Assembly: GCA_902520355.1 (NCBI GenBank)
Contig: CABYNK010000005.1
Span: 1 to 33,505 of the forward strand
Direction: 5' to 3'
DNA: 33,505 nt
Source: an uncultured Pelagibacteraceae bacterium
GTDB lineage: Bacteria; Pseudomonadota; Alphaproteobacteria; Pelagibacterales; Pelagibacteraceae
Shown: one piece after another, positions 6,456 to 15,750 of the stretch
How the letters are laid out: the number at the start of each line of letters is the position of its first letter
How positions within the stretch are numbered: position 1 is the first letter of the stretch
Made by a program: the position numbers and the translations under genes
The notes under the pieces: generated by a model
What the model was told of the DNA's origin: nothing
Database searches by the model: none
What the model saw: the letters and a program-made list of their open reading frames with translations, nothing else

Positions 6456-7457
6456 CTAAATATTGTACTTTATTTTTTCTATCAAATTTCCTTTAATAAT
6501 TTTGTTACAAACATCTAATGAATTAGAGAACCCTATAAAATCTGTGCCGCCGTGACTTTTTACAACCGGTGAGTCTAAACCTAAAAAAATTGCACCATTA
6601 TATAGTCTTGGATCTAGTCTATTTTTAAATTTTTTTAAGTTATAATAATTTAATATTGAAGAAATTTTTCCTATAACTGAACCAGTCATTGCTTTTTTTA
6701 ATTCTTTAACAATAAAATTTGCAGTACCCTCGGCTGTTTTAAGAGCTATATTCCCAGTAAATCCGTCTGAAATTATTACATTTATTTTACCATCCATAAT
6801 TTGATTACCTTCAATATATCCATCAAAATCATAGTTTTTAGATTTTTTGTTACTCAATATTTTAAAAGTTTCTTTTATAGTTTCATTTCCTTTAAGTTCT
6901 TCAGAACCTATATTTAATAATCCTATATTTGGTTTTTTATCTGGGTATAAAGATGTGTAAAGAGCTGCTCCCATAATTGAAAAATCAAATAAATTTTTCG
7001 GGCTGCATTCAATATTGGCACCTAAATCCAATACTACACTCATTCCATTTTTATTGGGCCATAATGCTGATAAAGCTGGTTTATCAATATCTTTAATCAT
7101 CTTAAGATTTAATTTTGCAATTACTAATAATGCACCAGTATTGCCTGCAGATATAACTATGTCTGTTTCTTTTTTTTTTACACTTTCTATGGCTAACCAC
7201 ATACTTGTATCTTTCCCTTTTTTTGCGGCCTCTAAAGGGCTATCCGTGCTTGAAACAAAGTTTTCTGTATGTATAATCTCATAATATTGATCCTCAATAT
7301 TATCTTTAAGTGATGAAATAATTTTATTCTTATCTCCAAAAATTTTGAAAAAGTTTTCTTTACTCTTTTTGTGATTGTGAATTATACCATCGATAACTTT
7401 TTTTGGAGAATTGTCTCCGCCCATTGCATCTACTGCAATTTTAATCAAATCAGACAT
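6456..7457 (-). CDS. plsX: Phosphate acyltransferase PlsX
   Basis: Converts acyl-ACP to acyl-phosphate, the first step toward phosphatidic acid with PlsY. 333 aa. Motifs: IAVDAMGGDNSPKKVIDG near the N-terminus, ISAGNTGALL, LWPNKNGMSVVLDLGAN, ISDGFTGNIALKTAEG, and the C-terminal GGTDFIGFSNS region. It follows rpmF by 18 bases as in many proteobacteria. Unusually, the next gene is ihfA rather than fabH. Confidence 0.96.
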   Translation of the reverse strand: MSDLIKIAVDAMGGDNSPKKVIDGIIHNHKKSKENFFKIFGDKNKIISSLKDNIEDQYYEIIHTENFVSSTDSPLEAAKKGKDTSMWLAIESVKKKETDIVISAGNTGALLVIAKLNLKMIKDIDKPALSALWPNKNGMSVVLDLGANIECSPKNLFDFSIMGAALYTSLYPDKKPNIGLLNIGSEELKGNETIKETFKILSNKKSKNYDFDGYIEGNQIMDGKINVIISDGFTGNIALKTAEGTANFIVKELKKAMTGSVIGKISSILNYYNLKKFKNRLDPRLYNGAIFLGLDSPVVKSHGGTDFIGFSNSLDVCNKIIKGNLIEKIKYNI

Positions 7458-7475
7458 TACTTAATATTAAATTAT

Positions 7476-7658
7476 TTAATCTTTAGGGTCTATAACTTGA
7501 CGGCCTTTATACATGCCAGTTTTTAAATCCAAATGGTGAGATAATCTGTATTCACCTGATTTTTTATCTTCAACAACATTTTTAGCTGAAAATTTCATAT
7601 TTTTAGCTCTTCTCATTCCTGTTCTTGAAGGAGTTTGTTTTCGTTTTGGAACTGCCAT
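7476..7658 (-). CDS. rpmF: 50S ribosomal protein L32
   Basis: 60 aa. Begins with the family signature [18 protein letters not shown] and ends GRQVIDPKD. No cysteines, so it is the zinc-independent form. It starts two bases after the stop of the cytochrome bc1 chaperone gene; in many relatives a YceD-type (DUF177) gene sits just before rpmF and none is present here. Confidence 0.97.
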   Translation of the reverse strand: MAVPKRKQTPSRTGMRRAKNMKFSAKNVVEDKKSGEYRLSHHLDLKTGMYKGRQVIDPKD

Positions 7659-7660
7659 AA

Positions 7661-8122
7661 TTATGGGTTAATTACACTTTTTAAATAAGAATTCAAAGTA
7701 TTTTTTGATAAATTTAAATAATAATTATTAAAATAATCAACTAATTCCTCAATATTTTTAAAGTTTTCCAAAAATTTAGATATAATTTCACTCTTTTTCG
7801 CATCTTCTAAATTGTCCCAAAAATGAATATCAGAAACAATAGCATGAAAAACATTAATATAATCTTTCATTTTTTTATTAATAGATTGATCTCCATATCC
7901 AATCTCTCTTATGCTTAATTCTAATTGTCTGAAATTGAAATCATATATTTCTTGTAATTTTTTTTCATTTTCATCGGATTTAAACACTTTTAAAAAAAAA
8001 GCAAAATGGAATAAAAAAACTAGTAACCTATCATTAAAACTATCCTGTTTATCAAGGCTTTTATATAGTGTTTTATTTGTAGTTAATTTGATCAATTTGT
8101 TATAAAAATATATGTAATTCAT
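7661..8122 (-). CDS. Ubiquinol-cytochrome c chaperone (CBP3/UQCC1-like)
   Basis: 153 aa, helical. The stretch [20 protein letters not shown] followed by the family core [20 protein letters not shown] matches the Cbp3/UQCC1 domain, which assists assembly of cytochrome b in the bc1 complex. The position upstream of rpmF-plsX and divergent from a bamE gene is the same as in other alphaproteobacteria, supporting the call. The N-terminus lines up with the family from the first residues, so the ATG at 8122 is likely right. That leaves only three bases to the divergent bamE start, and no Shine-Dalgarno is visible. Confidence 0.82.
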   Translation of the reverse strand: MNYIYFYNKLIKLTTNKTLYKSLDKQDSFNDRLLVFLFHFAFFLKVFKSDENEKKLQEIYDFNFRQLELSIREIGYGDQSINKKMKDYINVFHAIVSDIHFWDNLEDAKKSEIISKFLENFKNIEELVDYFNNYYLNLSKNTLNSYLKSVINP

Positions 8123-8125
8123 TTC

Positions 8126-8593
8126 ATGAAAATCATTTTAATTATTTTAACAATTTTCTTCACTAGTTGTAAATTAAATAAAGTTGTTAATCATCATGGC
8201 ATCCACAATCTAGAGGCTAAAAGTAAAGAATTACTTATAAACGAAACTAATATAAATCAAATTAGAAATTTGTTAGGTCCACCATCATCTACAAGTTATT
8301 TTAATGACGATATTTTAATATATCTTGAAAGAAAAACATCTAACTCAAAATTATTGAAGCTCGGAAAAAAAAAATTAATTGCAAATAATGTTTTGTTATT
8401 AGAAGTAGATAATAGAGGCATGTTAATTAACAAGGAATTTTTAAATCAAGATGATTTAAATAAACTTGTTTTTACGAAAAAAACAACAAATACTAACGTC
8501 GATCAAGAATCTTTTATTTCTAGAGCATTGTCTGGTGTGATAACTAAAATCGATGATCCTCTAGGTAAAAAAAGAGGAACATTGGGTCGGTAA
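8126..8593 (+). CDS. bamE: BamE/SmpA outer-membrane assembly lipoprotein
   Basis: 155 aa. A lipoprotein signal MKIILIILTIFFTSC places the lipidated cysteine at residue 15. The BamE fold follows: a helix with NINQIRNLLGPPSST (the usual VxxLLGxPxxT motif), then strands with DILIYLERKT and LLLEVDNRGMLIN. BamE is an accessory part of the BAM complex that inserts outer-membrane proteins. The C-terminal tail (about residues 115-155) is polar and poorly conserved, as in relatives. Its stop is one base from the convergent hppA stop, and its start is three bases from the divergent chaperone start. Confidence 0.88.
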   Translation: MKIILIILTIFFTSCKLNKVVNHHGIHNLEAKSKELLINETNINQIRNLLGPPSSTSYFNDDILIYLERKTSNSKLLKLGKKKLIANNVLLLEVDNRGMLINKEFLNQDDLNKLVFTKKTTNTNVDQESFISRALSGVITKIDDPLGKKRGTLGR

Positions 8594-8594
8594 C

Positions 8595-10700
8595 TTAACC
8601 AGCAATTACAGCTAACAATAAAAGAGCAACAATATTTGTAATTTTAATCATTGGATTTACTGCTGGTCCAGCAGTATCTTTATAAGGATCTCCAACTGTA
8701 TCACCAGTTACTGCAGCCTTATGTGCTTCTGAACCTTTGCCTCCATGATTACCGTCCTCAATATATTTTTTTGCATTGTCCCATGCTCCTCCGCCTGCCG
8801 TCATGGAGACAGCAACAAAAAGTCCAGTTATAATAACACCAAGTAACATTGCACCTACTGCTGCTAGTGCAGCAACTTGTCCTCCAATAAAAAGGATTAT
8901 AAAATATAATACTACTGGTGAAAGAACTGGTAACAGAGATGGAATAATCATTTCTTTAATTGCAGCAACTGTCAATAAATCTACTAACTTAGCGTAATCA
9001 GGTTTTTGTTTTTTTTTCATAATACCTGGGTATTTTTTAAATTGTCTTCTAACTTCAACAACTACAGCACCACCTGCTCTACCTACAGCCTGCATTCCCA
9101 TTGATCCAAATAAATACGGCAACATACCTCCAATTAACAATCCAACGACAACATAAGGATTTGATAAATCAAAAGTTACTACTATACCTTCCAATGCAGA
9201 TCCAGCTTCTTTGGAGAAGTGTTTTATATCTTCTGTATAGGCAGCAAATAATACGAGAGCACCTAAGCCTGCAGAGCCAATAGCGTAACCTTTGGTTACA
9301 GCTTTTGTTGTATTTCCAACAGCGTCTAATGCATCTGTGGTTTTTCTTACTTTTTTATCAAGATTTGACATTTCGGCAATACCACCAGCATTATCTGTTA
9401 CAGGTCCATAAGCATCTAAAGCTACAACCATTCCTGCTAATGCCAACATTGTTGTTACAGCGATTGCAATACCAAAAAGCCCGGCAATCGAATTTGTAAT
9501 TAAAATACCTGCAACAATAATTAAAGCGGGTATTGCAGTAGCTTCCATAGACACTGCCAATCCTTGAATAACATTTGTTCCATGTCCAGTTGTTGATGAC
9601 AAAGCAACTGATTTGACTGGTCTATATCCAGTTCCAGTATAATATTCAGTGATCCAAATTAGTAAACCAGTAATTACAAGACCAATTACTCCACAGTAAT
9701 ATAAATCCATTCCATTAAAAATTTTGCCATTAACTTCGTATTCATTTGAAAAGCCAATTACATGGTCAGTAACAGGCCATAAAATTAATAACGAAGCTAC
9801 TGCTGATACAATAAATCCTTTGTATAATGCATTCATTACATTATTATTTTTACCAAGTTTTACAAAAAAAGTTCCAATAATTGATGTTATTAAACAAGCA
9901 GCTCCAATAGTAAGAGGGTATACCATCATATTTAAATCTCCCACAAAAAAGATAGAAGAAAGCACCATTGTAGCAACTATTGTAACAGCATAAGTTTCAA
10001 ATAAATCTGCAGCCATTCCAGCACAATCTCCAACATTATCACCAACATTATCAGCAATAACTGCTGGATTTCTTGGATCATCTTCTGGAATCCCTGCTTC
10101 AACTTTTCCAACTAAGTCAGCACCAACGTCAGCACCTTTTGTGAAAATTCCACCACCTAATCTTGCAAAAATAGAAATTAAAGAGGCACCAAAACCTAAT
10201 GCAACAAGTGCGTTAACTATTTCTCTCTCATCAATTTCAAATTTTAATAATAAAAAATAATAAACTGCTATAGCTAAAAGAGCTAAACCAGCTACTAACA
10301 TGCCTGTTACAGCACCGGATTTAAATGCAACAGAAAGTCCTTCTGCTAAACCTTTTCGTGATGCTTCTGCTGTTCTGACATTAGCTTCTACAGAAACTAA
10401 CATACCAACATAACCAGCTATTCCTGATAGTGCTGCACCAATTAAATAACCGAGTCCAACAAGTGGGCTAAAAGCAATACTAACAATTACCAGAACAACA
10501 ACACCAACAATTGCTATAGTTTTATATTGTCTTGCCAAGTATGCTTTTGCTCCAATTTGAATTGCTGAAGCAATTTCTTGCATTTTAGAATTTCCAGCGC
10601 TTGAATTAAGAATATTCTTTCCAGTTAAAAATCCATAAACGATAGATAATAAACCTGCCACAATTGTATATAATAAAATAGTTTCTGCCGTTGAGTTCAT
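8595..10700 (-). CDS. hppA: Membrane-bound proton-pumping pyrophosphatase, K+-independent type
   Basis: Couples PPi hydrolysis to ion pumping across the inner membrane. 701 aa with about 16 membrane segments. The pyrophosphate-binding motif [11 protein letters not shown] is at 191-201, the acidic motif [20 protein letters not shown] at 217-236, and a C-terminal [20 protein letters not shown] segment is present. Lys466 in [10 protein letters not shown] is the residue that marks K+-independent H+-pumping enzymes (Ala in K+-dependent ones). The 77-base leader (10701-10777) is enough for its own promoter. Base composition is slightly less AT-rich than neighbours, as expected for a conserved, highly expressed gene. 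Confidence 0.97.
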   Translation of the reverse strand: MNSTAETILLYTIVAGLLSIVYGFLTGKNILNSSAGNSKMQEIASAIQIGAKAYLARQYKTIAIVGVVVLVIVSIAFSPLVGLGYLIGAALSGIAGYVGMLVSVEANVRTAEASRKGLAEGLSVAFKSGAVTGMLVAGLALLAIAVYYFLLLKFEIDEREIVNALVALGFGASLISIFARLGGGIFTKGADVGADLVGKVEAGIPEDDPRNPAVIADNVGDNVGDCAGMAADLFETYAVTIVATMVLSSIFFVGDLNMMVYPLTIGAACLITSIIGTFFVKLGKNNNVMNALYKGFIVSAVASLLILWPVTDHVIGFSNEYEVNGKIFNGMDLYYCGVIGLVITGLLIWITEYYTGTGYRPVKSVALSSTTGHGTNVIQGLAVSMEATAIPALIIVAGILITNSIAGLFGIAIAVTTMLALAGMVVALDAYGPVTDNAGGIAEMSNLDKKVRKTTDALDAVGNTTKAVTKGYAIGSAGLGALVLFAAYTEDIKHFSKEAGSALEGIVVTFDLSNPYVVVGLLIGGMLPYLFGSMGMQAVGRAGGAVVVEVRRQFKKYPGIMKKKQKPDYAKLVDLLTVAAIKEMIIPSLLPVLSPVVLYFIILFIGGQVAALAAVGAMLLGVIITGLFVAVSMTAGGGAWDNAKKYIEDGNHGGKGSEAHKAAVTGDTVGDPYKDTAGPAVNPMIKITNIVALLLLAVIAG

Positions 10701-10777
10701 ATAAACCTTAAGTTGTTGGTTGTTAATTTTTTAGCCCGGACAATACAAAAAAAGATGAAAAAGACAATGATTAACTT

Positions 10778-11737
10778 TCAGAATTGATGAATATACCCTT
10801 TATTTTTAGCCTCAATTTGCTTATTTTTTAAATTGATAATCTTAGATCTATTTTTACCTGATACAATCTTACCGATTTTAGTAATTTTAATGCCTGTAAT
10901 ATTTGATATTTTTTTGATGATTCTTGATTTAATAGGACTAGCTGTAAAAAGTATTTGGTAGTCATCACCTCTAGATGTTATGTCTAATTTTTTAAATTTT
11001 TTAATCTTAATCAATTGAATTAAATTTTTTGATACAGGTATTTTTTCTTCAAAAATATGAAAAGAAAAATTTTGTCTATTAATCATTTTTTTTAAATCAT
11101 CGATTAGTCCATCTGAAATATCAATTGAGGTGTTGGCTAATTTTAAAAGATAATTTAAAAATTTTAATTGTAGATCAGGTTTATAATATTTTTTTATAAA
11201 AAATTTAGACATCTTGCTATTTATTTTGATTTTGCCTCTAAGTATTTGTAGACCAATAAAACTATCACCTAAATTTCCAGTTACATAAATATCATCGTTT
11301 AATCTAGATTTATTTCTGTAAACTATATCATTTGAATAGCCTAATGAAGTGATTGTAAAACTTAACTTATTTGAAAAAGTTGTATCTCCTCCACATAAAC
11401 TTATATTATATTTTTTTTGTTCACTTTTAAGTGATTTTGAAATTTTTAATAAATTTTTTTTTGTAAAATTTCTTTTATTACCAGATCCTGAAATAAAATA
11501 GAATTTTGGTTTAACACCCTTACAAATCAAATCTGATATTGATGACCTCAAAATTTTTTTAATCACTAGATCGGGAGATTTAAAATCTACGAAATGCGTA
11601 TTAACGTTATAAGTATCAACAGAAATTGCCATTTTTTTTTTCTTATCAAAAAAAACATCATCATTTAAACCTAAAGCTGATGCATTATGTTTAGATAAGT
11701 GAGAAAAAAAATTATTGACTATTTCAAATTCATGCAT
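10778..11737 (-). CDS. thiL: Thiamine-monophosphate kinase
   Basis: ATP-dependent phosphorylation of thiamine monophosphate to thiamine diphosphate. 319 aa. The Mg/ATP acidic motif LGLNDDVFF is near residue 25, with ISVDTYNVNTHF, LCGGDTTFSNKLSFT, DISDGLIDDL and TSRGDDYQILFT as further AIRS/ThiL-fold signatures. It follows nusB with an 8-base overlap, a pairing common in bacteria. The sequence is lysine-rich and diverged; the C-terminal part is shorter in conserved positions than textbook ThiL. It is the last gene of the rib block. Confidence 0.92.
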   Translation of the reverse strand: MHEFEIVNNFFSHLSKHNASALGLNDDVFFDKKKKMAISVDTYNVNTHFVDFKSPDLVIKKILRSSISDLICKGVKPKFYFISGSGNKRNFTKKNLLKISKSLKSEQKKYNISLCGGDTTFSNKLSFTITSLGYSNDIVYRNKSRLNDDIYVTGNLGDSFIGLQILRGKIKINSKMSKFFIKKYYKPDLQLKFLNYLLKLANTSIDISDGLIDDLKKMINRQNFSFHIFEEKIPVSKNLIQLIKIKKFKKLDITSRGDDYQILFTASPIKSRIIKKISNITGIKITKIGKIVSGKNRSKIINLKNKQIEAKNKGYIHQF

Positions 11738-12134
11738 TTTTAGATCTCAATTTTTTTCCTAAATCATCTAATAGAGCATTTAAATATTTCGTTTGAGAAT
11801 CTCCAAGAAAAAAATTAGAGGAATTTAGATATTCTTTAATAATAATATTGATTGATAAGTTTGGTTTATACATAAATTCATAAGTTGCAGCTTTAAGAAT
11901 AGTTTGAAAAATTTTATCTAATTTCTTAAAAATGAACTGATCACCAAGTTTACTATTCAATTCATCTAAAATAAGATCATTTCTCTCAATAGTCCCTAAA
12001 ACAATGTCTTTAATAAATTTTTTAAACCTGTGTTTTGGAAAATCTAAATCATTATCATCATTATAGAACTTTCCATAAAGTTTTTGTATTATGATTACTC
12101 TGGGATTATTTTTTGGCTTAAAATAAGTCTTCAT
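11730..12134 (-). CDS. nusB: Transcription antitermination factor NusB
   Basis: 134 aa all-helical protein. Together with NusE (S10) it binds boxA RNA for rRNA antitermination. Visible family features are VIIIQKLYG early, KFIKDIVLGTIERNDLIL in the centre, and the NusB C-terminal run ATYEFMYKPNLSINIIIKEY with FLGDSQTKYLNALLD. The order ribH-nusB-thiL is the canonical one. Its start overlaps the ribH stop (ATGA type) and its end overlaps thiL. Confidence 0.92.
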   Translation of the reverse strand: MKTYFKPKNNPRVIIIQKLYGKFYNDDNDLDFPKHRFKKFIKDIVLGTIERNDLILDELNSKLGDQFIFKKLDKIFQTILKAATYEFMYKPNLSINIIIKEYLNSSNFFLGDSQTKYLNALLDDLGKKLRSKNA

Positions 12135-12520
12135 TTCTGTGATAATATTGAGACTACGGCATTAGCAGCTTCGGCACCTTTGCTTTTTCTTACTTTTGCT
12201 TGTTTCATATTTAAACAAGTAATAATACCATTGCCAATAGGTTTTTTTTGACTCACCGATATATCCATTATGGCGTTAGTTGATGCTTGAGAGATAAAAT
12301 CAAAATGTGGTGTTTGACCCTTGATAACACAACCTAAAGCCAAAAATGCATCAAATTTATTTAAATTTTTAGATATTGTAACTGGAATTTCAAAAACACC
12401 AGGAACTCTAATAATCTTTACTTGACATAACTTAGGTATATTTTTTAAAGCACTTTTTAGTAATCCATTACTAATGTCTTTATAATAATTAGCTAAAACA
12501 ATTAGAATTTTTTTTCTCAT
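12131..12520 (-). CDS. ribH: 6,7-dimethyl-8-ribityllumazine synthase
   Basis: Condenses the ribitylamino-uracil with dihydroxybutanone phosphate, the penultimate riboflavin step. 129 aa, short for the family but complete. The substrate motif VPGVFEIPVTISKNL, the ALGCVIKGQTPHFDFIS segment with the catalytic histidine, and a C-terminal KVRSKGAEAANAV-like helix (here KVRKSKGAEAANAVV) are visible. It begins one base overlapping the ribBX stop. Confidence 0.95.
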   Translation of the reverse strand: MRKKILIVLANYYKDISNGLLKSALKNIPKLCQVKIIRVPGVFEIPVTISKNLNKFDAFLALGCVIKGQTPHFDFISQASTNAIMDISVSQKKPIGNGIITCLNMKQAKVRKSKGAEAANAVVSILSQK

Positions 12521-13620
12521 TATATCAATTCTTGTCTCTTAATCTTAATTCCATAACCATCAAGTCCAATAACTTTTTTTAAAGATCTTGTAATTAATAT
12601 CATATTTTTAATTTTAAGATCTTTAATTATTTGAGCTCCAATACCATAATTTTTGATTGATTTGTCATTTCCTTTTTTAATAAATTCTTTGTTATTATAT
12701 TTTTTCAACGTCTGTGTTACAGACCTTAAATTTGAGTCTTTTATAAACACCAAAACACAATTTTGGTATTTTTTAAAATAATTCAAAGTCTTATCAAATG
12801 AATTTGGTAGCTTTTGATTTATTAAATAATTTTGAACAATATTAGAGGAAATTACCCTTACTCTTGGAGTAATGCCTCTTTTGATTTTACCTTTTATAAG
12901 AGCAAAATGTTCTGCACCATCTAATAAATTCTCATAAATTCTAATCTTATAATTTTGGTTTTTAACTTTGATTTGGCTAAGCTTTTTTAACCTTATAAGT
13001 TTTTCTTTTTTTAATCTATAAGCTATTAAATCCTCTATTTTTCCAATTTTGAGCTTGTGTTTCTCTGCAAAATTAAACAGATCTTGGCCTTTTGCCATTG
13101 TACCATTTTCATTCATAATTTCGCAAATTACCGCTGAATTATTTTTTTTTGCTAATTTTGATATATCAACAGAAGCTTCTGTATGCCCTGCTCTTACAAG
13201 AACACCTCCATCTTTAGCAATAATCGGAAAAATATGCCCTGGTGATACTATTTCTTTTTTATTAACATTCTTTTTTGACGCAATTTTGATGGTTTTGGCT
13301 CTATCCTTTGCGGATATACCTGTTGTAATTCCTTTTTTTGCTTCTATAGAAACTGTAAAAGCTGTTTTATTTCTCGACTGATTTACAGGAGACATTAAGG
13401 ACAAATTTAACTTTTTTGCTTGTAAACTATCCAGTGCCAAACAAATCAAACCACGACCATACTTTGCCATAAAATTAATATTTTTTGCAGTTGAGTCGGA
13501 TGATGATATTACCAAATCACCCTCGTTTTCTCTTTTTTCATCATCAACTAATATGAACATGCCTCCTTTTTTGGCAACTTTAATAATTGATTCTATGGGT
13601 GCAAAATTATTTTTTTTCAT
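12520..13620 (-). CDS. ribB: 3,4-dihydroxy-2-butanone 4-phosphate synthase with degenerate GTP cyclohydrolase II-like half
   Basis: 366 aa. Residues 1-200 form a complete RibB domain: FILVDDEKRENEGDL (acidic Mg loop), DSTAKNINFMAKYGRGLIC, GISAKDRAKTI and VRAGHTEASVDI with the catalytic histidine, then ICEIMNENGTMAKG. It makes dihydroxybutanone phosphate from ribulose 5-phosphate. The C-terminal half resembles RibA (YGIGAQIIKDLKIKNMILIT, GLDGYGIKI) but has no cysteine triad for zinc, so GTP cyclohydrolase II activity is unlikely. This is the RibBX arrangement known in alphaproteobacteria. The start overlaps the end of ribE by 14 bases. Confidence 0.93.
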   Translation of the reverse strand: MKKNNFAPIESIIKVAKKGGMFILVDDEKRENEGDLVISSSDSTAKNINFMAKYGRGLICLALDSLQAKKLNLSLMSPVNQSRNKTAFTVSIEAKKGITTGISAKDRAKTIKIASKKNVNKKEIVSPGHIFPIIAKDGGVLVRAGHTEASVDISKLAKKNNSAVICEIMNENGTMAKGQDLFNFAEKHKLKIGKIEDLIAYRLKKEKLIRLKKLSQIKVKNQNYKIRIYENLLDGAEHFALIKGKIKRGITPRVRVISSNIVQNYLINQKLPNSFDKTLNYFKKYQNCVLVFIKDSNLRSVTQTLKKYNNKEFIKKGNDKSIKNYGIGAQIIKDLKIKNMILITRSLKKVIGLDGYGIKIKRQELI

Positions 13621-14200
13621 AAAAATAATTTCTAACGTATTTAGACAAGATATCTATCTCAATATTCACTAAACCATATTTTTTGATTTGAGATAAATTA
13701 GTTTCTTTATAAGTATGTGGGATTATCCAAATCTGAAAACCTTTTTTTGTTATTTTTGAAATTGTAAGTGAAATTCCATTTACACAAATAGAGGCCTTTT
13801 CAACGAGATGTTTTCTCTCTTTTTTAGGTATTTCAAAATCAAAAATAAAAGATTTATCAATTTTTTTTATATTTAAAACTTTCGCAACAGTATCTACATG
13901 ACCTTGACAAATATGTCCTGATATTTTAGTTCCATACTTTAAAGGTAACTCTAAATTGATTATATCTTTACTCTTTAAATATTTAAATTTAGAACGAATT
14001 ATTGTCTCTTTTGAAAGATAAAATTCCATTAACTGTGATTTATAAGAAATTAAAGTTAAACATACACCATCACAGGCTACTGATAATCCAACATCTTTTT
14101 TAGATACTTTAAGATTACTTTTTACAAATATATTAATTCCTTTAGGTCTTTTGATAATTTTCTTAATTACACCTTGATTATATATTATTCCATTAAACAT
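13607..14200 (-). CDS. ribE: Riboflavin synthase (alpha chain)
   Basis: Dismutates two lumazine molecules to riboflavin. 197 aa made of two similar barrels: barrel one starts MFNGIIYNQG with ACDGVCLTL; barrel two has SGHICQGHVDTVAKV and ASICVNGISLTI. The tandem pattern is diagnostic. It lies one base from ribD upstream and overlaps ribB downstream, so it is translated within the rib block. Confidence 0.95.
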   Translation of the reverse strand: MFNGIIYNQGVIKKIIKRPKGINIFVKSNLKVSKKDVGLSVACDGVCLTLISYKSQLMEFYLSKETIIRSKFKYLKSKDIINLELPLKYGTKISGHICQGHVDTVAKVLNIKKIDKSFIFDFEIPKKERKHLVEKASICVNGISLTISKITKKGFQIWIIPHTYKETNLSQIKKYGLVNIEIDILSKYVRNYFYEKK

Positions 14201-14201
14201 A

Positions 14202-15308
14202 TTAATTTTTATACAATGTTATTTTATTTTTTCCCAAATTTAGTCTTAAATTAATTCTTTTTTTATATTTCTGTTTTAACAAATTTAAACTATTAAAATA
14301 TAGATATTCAGTTTTTTTTGAGAGTTTTTTGTTACTTTCGTATAAATAAAATCTATTGAAAGTCTTATTTCTCAAAAGATAATTAGTTAATTTATCACCT
14401 CCCTCAACTAATAAATTTCTACAGTTCAATTTGTATAATTTCTTTAATAAAATTTTGAAATCAAATCTCCCTTTGTTATCAATTTTAGAATTGATCAAAT
14501 TTATTCCCTTTTTTCTAAAACTCAAAATTTTTGAATTACCAGCTTCATTATAAAAGATTATAGTATTAAATTTTTTAGCTGTTTTTATTATAAAACTGTT
14601 GATATTAGAATTAAGTTTATTGTCTAAAATAATTCTTTTTGGTGAATACTTATTTAATCCATTTAATCTGCAATTTAGTTTTGGATTATCATTATTCAAG
14701 GTTTTATATGAAATCATTAATGAATCATTTTTAAACCTTAGTAAATGAGTAAATTTATCAGCTTGTGCATTAGTAATTTTTTTATCTAATTTGCTATAAA
14801 TCAGATTATTTTTCGAAACAGCAATTTTACCAGTAACATATGGCAATTTTTTCTTTCTATTAAAAAAATAAGTTGAGTAAAAATTTTTAACTTTTTTCTC
14901 TAAGAGTCCTTTTCTTACTTTAATTTTTTTTGATTTTAAAATTTTAAAGCTTTTATTCTTAACTCTAACGTCAACATCTGGAACTGAATAAATTACCTCT
15001 GAAATTTTAGATTTTACAATTAAATTTGTACATGGTGGTGTCACACCATAATGACAGCATGGTTCCAAGGTCACATACATTTTTGATCCATTTAAATTAT
15101 CTATTGAATTTTTAATTGCGTTAAACTCCGCATGGGGTCTGCCATTTATTGATGTTTGACCAATAGAAATAATCTTATCGTTTTTAACAATCACACATCC
15201 AACAGAGGGATTTGATCCTGTTTGACCGTATCGAGACATAGCCAGTTTTAAAGCTATCTCCATATATAATTTATCTTTAGTTGAAAATTTATCTTTTTTT
15301 GTAGACAT
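14202..15308 (-). CDS. ribD: Bifunctional riboflavin deaminase/reductase RibD
   Basis: Second and third steps of riboflavin synthesis. 368 aa from the chosen start. The N-terminal cytidine-deaminase-like domain has the zinc ligands in [10 protein letters not shown] (His-Ala-Glu) and [13 protein letters not shown] (two cysteines). The reductase domain follows from about residue 145, with GKIAVSKN and the NADPH-site motif [14 protein letters not shown]. The frame extends to an ATG at 15386, but the first 26 residues would lie inside nrdR; starting at 15308 ([23 protein letters not shown]) gives a normal N-terminus and a 20-base overlap with nrdR. ATG at 15263 is another option. The reductase half is strongly diverged and lysine-rich. 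Confidence 0.92.
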   Translation of the reverse strand: MSTKKDKFSTKDKLYMEIALKLAMSRYGQTGSNPSVGCVIVKNDKIISIGQTSINGRPHAEFNAIKNSIDNLNGSKMYVTLEPCCHYGVTPPCTNLIVKSKISEVIYSVPDVDVRVKNKSFKILKSKKIKVRKGLLEKKVKNFYSTYFFNRKKKLPYVTGKIAVSKNNLIYSKLDKKITNAQADKFTHLLRFKNDSLMISYKTLNNDNPKLNCRLNGLNKYSPKRIILDNKLNSNINSFIIKTAKKFNTIIFYNEAGNSKILSFRKKGINLINSKIDNKGRFDFKILLKKLYKLNCRNLLVEGGDKLTNYLLRNKTFNRFYLYESNKKLSKKTEYLYFNSLNLLKQKYKKRINLRLNLGKNKITLYKN

Positions 15309-15747
15309 CAAGCTTGTCCACGAATTGCACAAAATCTTTTTCTTCTCGGAAATTTCTATAGACAGATGCAAAACGAACATATGCAACAGGATCTAATTCC
15401 TTTAAGCCTTCCATAACCATAGTGCCAATAGTATTTGTTGATATTTCACTTTGACCAAGCTCTTCGAGAGTTCTTGAAATTTTACTTATGAATTTTTCAG
15501 CAGTTTCTGTATCGATTGGACGTTTCTTTAAAGCTATATAGATTGATTTTGATAATTTATCTCTATCAAACGCAGATTTTCTACCATTCTTTTTAATCAC
15601 CATAATTTCTCTAAATTGAACCCGCTCAAATGTAGTAAAACGTGCGCCACAACCACAAAGTCTTCTTCTTCTTATTGCTGTTCCATCTTCTGTAGGACGT
15701 GAGTCGACAACAGAGGTCTCCCCTTTTTTACATATTGAACAAATCAT
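15289..15747 (-). CDS. nrdR: Transcriptional repressor NrdR (with shortened zinc knuckle)
   Basis: ATP/dATP-sensing repressor of ribonucleotide reductase genes. 152 aa: a zinc ribbon at the N-terminus (MICSICKKG, with [15 protein letters not shown]), then the ATP-cone domain from about residue 47 ([20 protein letters not shown]) ending [11 protein letters not shown]. The second half of the ribbon reads [16 protein letters not shown]: cysteine-one residue-cysteine instead of the usual two-residue spacing. I rechecked the bases and the frame is clean, so it looks real and not a frameshift. Followed by ribD as in many proteobacteria. Confidence 0.96.
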   Translation of the reverse strand: MICSICKKGETSVVDSRPTEDGTAIRRRRLCGCGARFTTFERVQFREIMVIKKNGRKSAFDRDKLSKSIYIALKKRPIDTETAEKFISKISRTLEELGQSEISTNTIGTMVMEGLKELDPVAYVRFASVYRNFREEKDFVQFVDKLDVYKKR

Positions 15748-15750
15748 TAA

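Noticed and set aside
9724-9993. Plus-strand open frames inside hppA (several between 8651 and 9993)
   Set aside because: All are antisense to the strongly conserved pyrophosphatase; their composition reflects its codons and no motif or start signal was seen.
10701-10777. Possible riboswitch or regulatory RNA before hppA
   Set aside because: Only short AT-rich repeats (TTGTTGGTTGTT) and a weak GTTAAT/ATTAAC inverted pair are present; no recognisable aptamer core was found.
15309-15386. Longer ribD start at 15386
   Set aside because: The extra 26 residues overlap nrdR and do not resemble a RibD N-terminus.
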